A stretch of 64,000 nucleotides of DNA from Canna indica. Taxonomy: Eukaryota > Streptophyta > Magnoliopsida > Zingiberales > Cannaceae. The stretch covers positions 32,552,001 to 32,616,000 of the forward strand of contig CP136896.1 of the NCBI GenBank assembly GCA_034359265.1, in the 5' to 3' direction. The notes beneath the pieces were generated by a model that searched no databases, was not told the DNA's origin, and saw only the letters and a program-made list of their open reading frames with translations. Made by a program: the position numbers and the translations under genes. This document shows positions 30,461 to 41,085 of this stretch, piece by piece; positions within the stretch are counted from its first letter, which is position 1, and each line of letters begins with the position of its first letter.

Positions 30461-30514
30461 AATTTCTATATCTTTGAAAGTATTTTGTTTTTAGCTTTAA
30501 GATAATAGAGGCCA

Positions 30515-32443
30515 TGTCACACCCTAGGGTCGCATGAACGGCCAGAGTACACGTCCATACCCCGAAGCCAACCCAGACATGACCATGATGCAGAAATAAA
30601 GATACACAACCATGCAATTACTAAAATGAGAATAACATGATACTATAACAAATCCTGAACACTCTGAAAAGTTGGTCTCTACTACATCATGTCTGAAAAA
30701 TAAACAAAATGAACAATTGTCCTAGATACCACTATGACTCTGTGTCACAAGATCTTACCCCAGTTGTGCCACATGTGCCACAGTACCTCTACTGTTCTGG
30801 AGCTCAAACAAAAACAATAAAGAAAACAAGGGTGAGTTCAAAAGAACTCAGTGAGTGGCTCATCCTTGAGCCCTCCCTAAGCCATCATTTAATTACATTC
30901 ATAACAGAATAACATTTAAACCAGAATTAAATGATACAAGTAGTAAACCAATGCATAAAATCTATACATCCATACATCCACACATCCATACATCCACTCA
31001 ATTCATACAATTCAAACAAATTCGGTGCCCCGCGCCAATCACCCTCATGCTGATATTAATGTAACCATGATCAGGTTAGGAGTCATTTGGCTAGTTCAAG
31101 AGTAGCGACCCTCGAGCATGAGACGACGCCCCGCGCAAATCACCCTCATGTTGATAATAATGTAACCATGATCAAGTTAGGGGTCAATTGGCTAGTTCAA
31201 GACTAGCGACCCTCGAGCATGAGCCCCTGAGATGAACTCATGAAAATAATCCATTGGTTGGGTGAGACCCTCCCACTAATGCCACTCCGGGGCTGTCCGT
31301 TAGCGTGGCTCACCGACACGCTACTCGGCCACTAGTTGACCAAACTGGCAAAATCCTAGTCATAATCTTCTAGTTGACCACATTGGCAATATCCCAATCA
31401 TACAAGCACATCCACATCCACATCACATGAAGGTAATATAATTAAATCAGGAGCGGTATAAATAAAACAAAATTCTATAACTCAAGGAATCAATAGCACC
31501 GCTCCAATTTTCATGTATGTGCTTGTATCTATCCAACTCAGCCCCATCCCAAGCTTTAGTCCTCTAGCGGAGGAACTCATGTGTCCTTGATTCACAACTC
31601 AACGAATTAATTTTCAAATATCCATAACAGATAAAGAGCATCATAAATTTCAATACCGGATACCACAAGTCTCACTTGTCATCATAAATTTGCAATTATA
31701 ATTATCCAAACTGAAATTATTTATTCATAAATTCTACAAAAATAAGAAATAAATCTACATTTAACAATCTGATTTATTAGAAATTTATCTAAAATTTACA
31801 TGCTCAAAAACATAGGATGAGGTATGCGTAGCCCTTAAGAAACCTGAATTCCTGTAGCCTTAGGAATTGACCTAAATATCCATGTTAAGTCTCTACCCTT
31901 AAACTAATATTTCCCTACCATTCATATGTCAAAAACCTACTATTTAATCATCAATTTACATAAGAAAATCTCATGTCAAGTAGGTAAGCCAAGCCTTTAC
32001 CGTTTTTCTAATAACTCTTGTTTTACGGTATTGGCCATAAGTGTAGGGTAGAACTTAAGGGTTTTGCATACGTGCACAACCCTACAATTATTTCATAAAC
32101 TAATTTGTGAGGGTAATATCATTACAGTGAACTAAGAGCCTACAATGTTATAGATGTCTCTAAATTACACAAACGCCCCTACCCGGCCTACCCTAAACCC
32201 TAGGGTAACCCTAGTGTGGTCGGCCCTATTAATTATTGTTTCATGCAATAAAATACAATAAAATTTATGAACATCATAAGGAGTACATCTAGGATTTTGA
32301 AGAGGTATTTTTGTGAATTTTGTGGCTCTAAACCATTCGGCCCTACCCTAGGTTTTGGGTAGCCCTACGAGGCCGGCCCTCCTAGTCCTTCCTACTAGGG
32401 TGTTTAATTTATGCAACATAGATGGGATGAAACAACATAAATT
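30515..32443 (-). repeat. Ty3/gypsy LTR F, minus strand, truncated
   Basis: The plus-strand reading starts TGTCACACCCTAGGGTCGCATGAACGG, the reverse complement of the chromovirus LTR end. The ACTCAGTGAGTGGCTC block near 30850 is shared with LTRs A to G. It is more divergent than the others. No LTR start (ATTACA on this strand) is found before 32443, where copia H begins, so its other part is missing or displaced. Confidence 0.8.
31027..31225. repeat. 101-bp tandem duplication in LTR F
   Basis: Two head-to-tail units start at 31027 and 31128 (GCCCCGCGCCAATCACCC and GCCCCGCGCAAATCACCC). They share the rest of the unit up to CCCTCGAGCATGAG with a handful of substitutions. Confidence 0.88.
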
Positions 32444-33073
32444 TGTTAGCCCAATGGTTCAACCTTCGAAACACTCTTAATTTTGATGATAACAAACATG
32501 GTTCTAATAGTTTCATCAAGGTGTGGACATCATCCTAAGGCTTGGAGCTCTAGGAGACATCAAGGAGAAGCTTCACTAAGTGTTTGTGATTTACTTAAGC
32601 TTTTCTCCTTGCATTTTCTACTTGTTGTTTTGTTGTTTTCATTTCAACTTAAAATCGGTTTGTAACTAGGTTTGGTGACACACCTTGGGTTTGACTTGTG
32701 CATAAATTTTAGAGTTCCTTAGGTTCGAGGTAGAGGCACTCTCATTGTGAAGAGATAAGCCCTTGGTTAACCCTCATTTGTAGGAAGAGAAAAGTTAATA
32801 CAAGTAGTTGTGAAATCCTTGGTTGGAAACCAAGGTAGTGGAGTAGGGAAGGTTCCCGAACCACTCTAAATATCCTGTTAGCATTGTTTCATTGATATTT
32901 TGAATGGCTTAGCTCATCACTTGTTCTCATTCTCATTATCAAGCATAATCATATGAAACATTCATCATAACTTAGAAACCTAGAATGGAATTTAAATTAG
33001 TTGTGATCAAAGTAGAATTGAAGTCAATCACATTAGACTCATACTATTCACGCCCCTCTAGTGTGCCTTAACA
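32444..33073 (+). repeat. 5' LTR of copia H
   Basis: The 630-bp LTR starts TGTTAGCCC and ends TGCCTTAACA. A stretch around 32482-32512 (TTTTGATGATAACAAACATGG) also occurs in the Sire1 LTR start, showing relationship between the two SIRE families. The small open frame at 32483-32665 is not a gene. Confidence 0.9.
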
Positions 33074-33082
33074 CCTTTCATT

Positions 33083-33094
33083 TGGTATCAGAGC
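33083..33094 (+). other. primer-binding site of copia H
   Basis: A perfect TGGTATCAGAGC, 9 bases after the 5' LTR end, is complementary to initiator tRNA-Met. Confidence 0.92.
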
Positions 33095-33132
33095 AAGGTT
33101 GTAGCTTGTGATCTAACAAATCTCAACCAAAA

Positions 33133-34859
33133 ATGAATTCCGATATCGTTTTGGCACAAGGGAGTTCCACCACTTGCCCACCTTTGTTTGATGGTAACAA
33201 CTATAGCTATTGGAAAAATCGCATGGAAATCTTTCTTAGCTCCCAAGGAAATGAGGTTTGAAGAATGATTAATATTGAATATGAAAGACCTAGCAAACCA
33301 ATAGATGAATGGTCCATTGAGGAAAATAAACTCTTTACTTTAAATGCTAAAGCTATGAATGCCTTGCACTGTGCCATGTCCATAAATGAGTACAATAGAA
33401 TTGCTACATGTAAATCGGCATATGAAATTTGGCATGTTCTTGAAACTACTCATGAAGGTACATCTCAAGTAAAAAAATCAAAGATAAATTTACTTATGCA
33501 TGTCTATGAGTTATTTAGAATATCTAGTCATGAATCTATCAATGATATGTACTCTAGATTTCAAAATATCACGAATGGTCTATTTAGTCTTGGCAAAGAA
33601 ATCAAGGAAGAAGAAAGCGTAAAGAAGCTACTTCGGTCTTTGCCACTAATGTGGGAACCAAAAGTGATCGCAATACAAGAAGCAAAGGATCTTTCAACCT
33701 TGAAACTTGTGGAGCAAGAAGCTTCAAGGAGGAAGACTTAGGTCCTTAATAACTCATGAAATCCACATGAGAAGTCACAAGGAGGAAGAAGCAAAAGAAG
33801 ATTCAGAAGGGAGAACATAGCATTGAAGACTTCCCGCCGTACGTGAAGATTACTCCTCCTCCTCCGAAGATGTGGGAGTTTCCAATGAAATGAGCATGTT
33901 AGCCAAAAGAATGTGGAGACTAACAAGAAAACCATCCCACAAGAAGAAGAACAAGGGACAGTGGACATGCTTCCAATGCAAGAAGCCGGAGCATCTAAAG
34001 AAGGATTGCCCTCTACTCAAGATCTCCAACTCCACCTAACCATCATTCCGAAAGTGAGCCTTCATCAAGTGAAGAAGACTCCGGAAGTGAAGAGGCAAAT
34101 CTTTGCCTCATGGCCTTGAATGATGAGGTACCTCTTACTTTTACTATTAATGTTGAAGTTTATACACAAGAACAACTTGAGCATGAATTTGACATGATGC
34201 ATGAGGAATTTATGGTTGTTAGAAAAACAATAAAAGAACTAAAAAAGGTGAAAGTTAGCCTAGAAAATGAAAATGCATATTTGCTTTTATCATATGATTC
34301 TCTTGAAAAAGAACTTGATAGTTTAAAGAAAGAAAGCAAACCCCTAGATGATAAATTGCTTACTTCTTATAATGCCATGAAAATTGAAGTTGAAAATCTT
34401 AAGATAGAGAAACTCATGTTAGAAAAGAAGAATGTTGATTTGCAAAATGAAAATGATTTGTGTGAACAACAAAATAAACTCTTAAGTATGCAAGTTGAGC
34501 ACTTAAATAATGACATGCTTTCATTAAAGAATGAGTTAGCTACTTTGTATGATAATGTAAAAATAATAGAAAGTTCTCCATCTAGGAATTCTCATGTTTC
34601 ACATGCTAAGAATCCTAGAAATCAATTTCACTTTGCTAGAACATCACATGCTCATGTACACAATAGATTTCATAGACATTGTTTTTGTTGTGGTACTTAT
34701 GGGCATATGATAAGAGATTGTGCTTTTAAGAGGAACTCTTATGCTACCAAAGTATCATGGGTTCCTACGGCTACTAACACCCAAGGACCCAAAATGGTCT
34801 GGGTACCTATAGTATCTTTGTCTCCTATTGCTGGTGGAGACACCTCCTCAAGCTACTAG
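33133..34859 (+). pseudogene. gag of copia H
   Basis: The ATG at 33133 opens MNSDIVLAQGSSTTCPPLFDG. A stop at about 33259 interrupts the start, then a long frame carries the gag core (33265-33740; SAYEIWHVLETTHEGTS). Frame changes follow. A first CCHC knuckle, CFQCKKPEHLKKDC, lies near 33966. A long coiled coil (34110-34580, rich in Leu, Glu, Lys and Asn) comes next, then a second knuckle CFCCGTYGHMIRDC at 34680-34721. The coiled coil plus paired knuckles fit SIRE Gag. Confidence 0.9.
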
Positions 34860-35220
34860 ATACACATTGGTGTTGGATAGTGGTTGCTCCAAGCACATGA
34901 CGGGCAATATCAATCTCTTTGCAACCCTATCAAGTAAGGAAGGAGGATTTATGACATTTGGAGACAATGCCAAAGGTAAAATAGTTGGCATTGGAAACAT
35001 TGGTATACATCCCTATCCTTTAATTGAGAATGTGTTATTAGTGGATGATTTAAAGCATAACTTACCTAGTATTTCACAACTTTGTGATAAGGGGTATCTT
35101 GAAGTATTTAGTACCTCAAAATGCTTGATTAAAGATGCGTCTACTAATGATGTTATTTTTATGGGAAGTAGAAGTGAAAATGTTTATACTTTGACTCTAA
35201 ATATTTTGCCTTATTGTTAG
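34860..35220 (+). pseudogene. protease of copia H
   Basis: LVLDSGCSKHMTGN carries the Asp-Ser-Gly active site (about 34870-34910). It is followed by MTFGDNAKGKIVG and LPSISQLCDKGY, the usual end of a copia protease domain. The preceding gag frame overlaps this one by about 30 bases in another phase, so protease would need a frameshift. The domain itself is intact to the stop at 35218. Confidence 0.9.
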
Positions 35221-36130
35221 ATGCCTTATTGTGATAAATGACATTCCTTGGCTTTGACATCGTAGATTAGGTCATGCTAGCATGAGTCTTATACAAGAAA
35301 TATCTAGGAAAGACCTTGTAAAAGGGATTCCTAAAATTAAATTTGAAAATGATAAGTTGTGTGATGCATGTTAAAAGGGAAAACAAGTTAAGTCTTCATT
35401 TCATAGTATCAACCAAGTAACTACATCTAGACCACTAGAATTAATTCACATGGATTTAAATGGACCTAGTGAAGTTACTAGTCTAGGTGGAAAATTATAT
35501 GTATTTATTTTGGTTGATGATTTCTCTAGATTTACGTAGGTTTACTTTCTTGTTAAGAAAAATAAAACTGTTGATTCTTTCAAAAAATTTGCATAGAAAG
35601 TTCAAATTGAAAAAGGAATGCTTATTTCAAAAATTAGAAGTGATAATGGAGGAGAATTTAAAACTGAATAGTTTTTCGAATTTTGCGCTTATCTTGATAT
35701 TGATCATATATTTTCTTCTCCTAGAACCCCCCAACCAAATGGGGTGGTTGAAAGGAAAAATAGAACATTGCAAGAGATGGCAAGAACTATGTTAAATGAA
35801 AATGATTTGACAAAATATTTTTGGGCCGAGGCCATAAATACTTCATTCTATATCTTAAATCGTATCTTAATACGCCCTAAATTAAAGAAAACTCCTTATG
35901 AATTATGGCATGATAGAACTCCTAATATAGGATACATTACAATGTTTGGTTGTAAATGTTATATCTTGAATACTAAGGATTACTTGAGAAAATTTGATTC
36001 ATAATCCGATGAAGGAATTTTTCTTGGATATTCCACTAGTTCTAAAGCATATCATGTTTATAATAGAAGAACTTTAATTATAGAAGAATCCATGCATGTT
36101 GATTTTGATGAATCTAACAAATGAAGTTGT
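35221..36130 (+). pseudogene. integrase of copia H
   Basis: The zinc-binding part has LGHASMSLIQEISRK and CDAC (stop just after). In the core, LELIHMDLNGP gives the first Asp, KIRSDNGGEF the second and NGVVERKNRTLQEMARTM the Glu. The tail has FGCKCYILN and FLGYSTSSKAYHVYN. Stops lie near 35371, 35539, 35595, 35668 and 36002, mostly single-base changes of Gln or Trp codons. X2 inserted shortly after this domain. Confidence 0.9.
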
Positions 36131-36204
36131 GAATGTAGAGGAAGAACTTGATGGGCTAAATCTTGGAGAGGATGAGGTTGTGCAAGAGGAAAATGAAGAA
36201 ACTC

Positions 36205-37013
36205 TATTAGTATTTGGCTTTTATATGTTGGCTATATTTGGCAAAAGGAGGTTTTGGTGATATCTCAGACTCGACAAGAAAGGAGCTCTACTTAAGTATG
36301 TGACAGTCTCAACTGTGAAGAGGCAGTCTTAACTGCCTATAGTCTAAAGGTTTTCTGTACAATTTCTGATGCAAACTTGGTGACTACTGAGCTTCTAAAT
36401 TGATGATGATTTCTTTAAATGTTTCTGGACATTCAATCATCATTATTTATTTTGTATGGTCAGTGAAGTTTCGAAGAGTTTTTTTTTCATTTACTTACTA
36501 GGCGTTTCTATTTACATAAATGATCAAATTGTTAAAACGCCTATTATGTTGACGCTTTCAATCTAAAGACTGCGAAGATTAAAAGTGATTGAAGTCAGCA
36601 TTTATTTAGATCCTTCAGTGACATCTATAAATACTGGCGAAGAGATCTATTATCTACAACTCCATTGCGCGGAAACACTGTTGCCAGATATATAGGAGTT
36701 GAGACTGCTGAGTGCAGAAAGGCAATGACCTGTTTATCTTCAGGAGAAGATTGATTTCGGGCAGATAACTCACTACAACAAAAGACTGTGTAGAGGACGA
36801 AACTCTGTGGCTGGGATGTCATAGAGAAGCAAGTTGGTATTTTCTTGTAATAGAAAATATGTTTTTGTTATTTCCAATTCACTGTAGTATTGTAGTCGGA
36901 TTTTGGGTGTGAAATCGAGAGGACTTATATTGTACTTATAGAGAGTGGGTTGGACATCTGTCCGATGAGTGCCCCGCAGATTAGGTGACTGGTTTGTCAA
37001 TGAACTGCATAAA
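36205..37013 (+). repeat. 5' LTR of X2, left part
   Basis: Starts TATTAGTATTTGG (G to A at the second base of the expected TGTTAG; the 3' LTR has the same change). It contains TATAAATA at 36626, conserved in the 3' LTR at 49528, a probable promoter. It breaks at 37013 where chromovirus G is inserted; the last five bases, ATAAA, are one side of the target duplication. The LTR resumes at 43651. Confidence 0.9.
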
Positions 37014-38360
37014 TTTCACACCCCAACTGAGGGTAAGGTGACCGGCCAGGGCCTACATCATGCCCTGTAGCCTATTATCTACACTTACTGACAATAAAAC
37101 CGAACATATCGAGAAAGGAAACCACAACACAATCTTTACATAAAGTTTTCAAAATTCACAAATATATGTTTTTCAACCCAAAGAAGAAAACTAACATCGT
37201 CGCAAATAGAACATCTCAAGTATCGAAGTTATTACAAACTTTTCAAAACACAACTGACAGTGTAGAAAAGGAAAATAACTACTACAAGACACTGGACTAT
37301 GACCAAAGGACGCCGCTACGAGACATGGCACTACCACCTTCCCTCCAGCTGCACCATGATGACAAGCCTCGATCACTGATCATGCTCTACAAATACAAAG
37401 GAAACAAATCATGAGTCCACTTGGGACTCAGTGAGCGGTCCTTCCGAACCTCCACATAATCCATTATTAGTCATGCATAACATATAAAGCAGCATAGAAT
37501 ATAATCAGGGAGGTAAGCTACTTTTTAGTGTGACTATCGACCCCATGGGTAATTCTGTATAGACCATATAGGAGAGACCTGCCATAACGGCCTAACTTTG
37601 CCGCCTCGCATCTGGCCTTTAGGCCTACTTATGGTATAAGAATCCCGGCTACAACCGGCCCTACCATACAAGGTAGAATCACATTGGTCGTTCGGCCATA
37701 TCATATCAAGATGTAAACAAGAAATCTCGGGCCATTGACTAGGATGGTCTACTAATCTCCGGACACCGTTTGGGGTAGGGATAGCTAGTCCCACCCAATT
37801 GGGATCTGACACCTAGCAGGCCCGCTGGTGCATCTCAAGACCCAATCACTGGCTGATTCAAGCATTGGTCATTTTCGACCGCCCATGCTTCTCGGCAGAC
37901 CATCGCAAGCACATCACACAATCAAAATATCCTAGGGTTTCCTTATATACACCATGGGCAGTTGCCCGCATCCGGCCCTCACTCGGCCAATAGGGTCAAC
38001 AATTCGATGTCACCCTTCCGAAAAATGTGTACATCTAATAATTCTAGGTTTCCAAAAATGAATACAAGAAGTCTTAGAAGTTGAGTCATTCCCTAGTTAT
38101 GTTTCCATATCTAATATGTACCTTGCAAAGTCCTACATGTTATCTAGTGTCATACGTTATCTTGGGTGAAGAATTCCGTGTACTGGACTTGGAATTTCAC
38201 CCATTAACATTTTCGGATAGCATATATACATAAAAGAAATGTAATTATAATTCACAACAACTACCATGCATAACTACGAGATTCAATGATAAAAAAGTTA
38301 TATACTGCATATAGAATTTATTTCAATATGGAACATCGTATCTAGCATGGTATCTAGCAC
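37014..38360 (-). repeat. truncated 3' LTR of G
   Basis: Matches 41086-42381 of the 5' LTR in plus-strand reading. At about 38350-38362 it jumps into pol, within a short repeated ATCTAGCA. The acceptor-like site is kept as TAG|AGCATG (complement at 37387-37388). Confidence 0.88.
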
Positions 38361-39990
38361 AAAAGGCATCCTCTCCCTGCGCGTTACACAGCATGTCCAC
38401 CAGCACGGATTGTACCCGGAAGGCATCACAGTAGACTACAAACCCTCCTGAGCCGGAAGGTACAGCCAACATGGGTGCAGATGTCAAACATTCTTTGAGC
38501 TTCTGAAAGCTCGCCTCGCATTTGTTGTCCCAAATGAACCTGACCTTGTTTTGGGTCACCCGAGTCAAAGGAGCTGCAATTCTAGAGAAGTTCTCCACAA
38601 ACTTCCGATAGTACCCGGCCAAACCAAGAAAACTGCAGATCTCAGTCACGCTAGTCGGCCGTTTCCAGTTCTGCACCATTTCCACCTTTGCAGGATCTAC
38701 CCTTATCCCATCCTTGGATACTACATGGCCCAAGAACCCTACACTTTCCAACCAGAATTCACCCTTGGAAAATTTTGCAAACAAGCGGTGCTCTCTGAGG
38801 GTTTCCAGGACCATTCTCAGGTGCTTAGAGTGCTCTTCCTCACTCTTGGACTAGACCAGAATGTCGTCAATGAAGACGATCACAAAGCTATCTAGGTAAT
38901 CCTTAAATACCCTATTCATTAGGTCCATGAAGGCAGTAGATGCATTGGTTAAGCCAGAGGACATCACTAGGAACTCGTAGTGACCATAGTGAGTCCTAAA
39001 GGTCGTCTTAGGCACATCGTAGTCCCGAATTCTCAGCTGATGGTATTCAGACCTTAAGTCTATCTTTGAAAACCATTGTGCCCCCTACAGCTGGTCAAAC
39101 AGATCGTCTATCCTCGACATTGGGTAACGATTCTTGACAGTCACTTTGCTCGGCTGCCTATAGTCGATGCACATGCGCATTGACCCATCCTTCTTCTTCA
39201 CGAAGAGAACCGGGGCACCCCAGGATGACACACTCGGTCGGATGAAACCCAGGTCTAGCATTTCCTGCAATTGCACCTTTAACTCCCTGAGTTCGGCCAG
39301 TGCAATCCTATAAGGTGGAATGGAAATTGGTTTCACCCTGGGCTGGATCAATGCAAAAATCAACTTCCCTTCTGGGCGGCAATCCCGGCAATTCTTCGGG
39401 GAACACATCGGGGAATTCACAGACCACTGGGGTTCCGCTGACATTCCTTGCCTCACCCCTTTCCTCCTCAGCCGCAGATACGAAGGCCAGGAAGGATTGG
39501 CAACCGCCCTGAAGTAGCTTACGAGCCTTTAGGGCTGAGATGAGCCCTATCGGCTTGCTCCCTCCCTCCCCTTGGAAGGAGAACTGCGGTAACCCAGGCT
39601 TATTAAACATCACTATTTTAGCTCTACAATCCAACATCGCAAAGTGCTCTGCCAACCAATCCATGCCAAGAATGACATCAAGCTCAAGTGTGGGTAGGAG
39701 TGTCAAATCTGAACTCAGTACATGGCCGCAGATGAGCACTTCACAGCCTTGGTATATTGAATTTGCTAGGATTGCATCGCCTGTAAGTGTTGATACTATC
39801 AATGGCCCGTCGAGCATAGAGGATGCCATTTGCAACTCCGCAGCAAATTTGGCAGACACAAACGAGTGTGTGGCACCCGGATCAAATAAAACATATGCAA
39901 TAGATGGACATACTAAAATAGTACCTGTCACCACTACTTTGGACGCCTCTGCCCCATCACGATTCATAGCATAAACCCTAGTAGGCGGCC
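38361..39990 (-). pseudogene. protease, RT and RNase H start of G
   Basis: The protease carries [14 protein letters not shown]. The RT has [26 protein letters not shown] and VFIDDILV, with catalytic Asp-Asp at 38863-38868 (complement). Then come [18 protein letters not shown] and the first part of RNase H ([12 protein letters not shown]), which jumps to a piece from beyond RNase H and then into the LTR. A frame change near 39310 and stops near 39085 and 38852 inactivate it. Confidence 0.9.
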
Positions 39991-40880
39991 TCTCTGAATG
40001 ACTGGTCTGCGGCCCCTTATTCTGCGTCTGCCCTCTCTGAGCCACTGACCCCACTGACATAGGTGCCTTTCCTTTAGACTACCCAGGCTTCTGGCCAATT
40101 CCCTCAAGACAGTCCTTCTTGAAGTGCCCGACTCGGTCGCACCTGAAGCAAGCGTTCGTGCGGCTAAGGTAGGCCCCCCAGTGCCTCCGACTGTAGCTGC
40201 CACACTACGGCGCCTCTGATATCTGAGAACCACCTCCTGACACTATCGGCCTCACGAACCCAGACCCTGGGCCCCCACGGCCTCGATTGCCATTCTGTCC
40301 TCAGCTTTACTGATGGCCTGCCACGGTCACTGCCCCCTTAGAATGCCAAGGCCGACTGTCAGAACCTTGTGGCCGAAATTTCTTCAAGCTGGCCTATCGT
40401 TGCACTCAACCAGGCTTCTTTCTACAGGGCTTCATCCACTACCCGAGCCAGAGTAGAATCCTCAGTGTAGTGGATGAGCCTGCCGATCTGTGGCCTCAGA
40501 CCTGCCACGAACCTCTTGATCTAGGCGGTCTCAGATGCCACTACGGTCGGATGACATTTGGAAAGGCGGTTGAACTCCATACTAGATCCCAGAATCGGGC
40601 GCTACCAACTTTGCCCAAACCAATTGGTGAAGGGAATGGGCACTATCCTCATCTTATACCGTATAGTAGCTCGAGCACCACCCGCGTTTGAATGTGACTT
40701 GGCCAAACCCGGCCTCTGCCACGGGACAATTGCTGACACAACCCGACCAACAATCTTCCCCCCCCTTAGCTATTACCCGCTGGAATTCGAACCCGGGACC
40801 CCGACCTCGACGCTCTATCGAATTACTGCCGCTGCGACTCAGTGGAGCATTATGAGTCTCCCTCACACTATCACAAGAAA
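39991..40880 (-). pseudogene. gag of G, fragmentary
   Basis: The minus strand starts like the gag of A and D (ETHNAPLSRSGSNS near 40865), but the ATG is changed to AGG. A stretch rich in stops and partly deleted follows. The end of the gag core has GRLIHYTEDSTLARVV (about 40490), and a CCHC knuckle CFRCDRVGHFKKDC lies near 40145-40105. Several frame changes are present. Confidence 0.8.
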
Positions 40881-41085
40881 ATAACAACTCTCCAATCATA
40901 TTATTATTATTATTATTTTACAATAGAATCAAATAAATACTAACCACATGGTGTGCAGAGTGCAGTAGTGGTCGCCCGATCTCGTAGCATAACTATACCG
41001 TATGTCGACACGCTAGCATATGTCTCATACGGTACCCAACACTTAGTCATAGTCAATACCTAACCTAATGCTCAGATACCAACTT

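Larger units (their letters stand above)
29032..30514 (-). mobile_element. rearranged Ty1/copia fragment Y: integrase followed by gag
   Basis: On the minus strand a pre-integrase and integrase fragment (30454-29885) is followed directly by the start and body of gag (29875-29090). This is the reverse of the normal copia order (gag, protease, integrase, RT). It is a different copia family from X and H. It is cut on one side by X1 (29031) and on the other by LTR F (30515). Confidence 0.85.
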
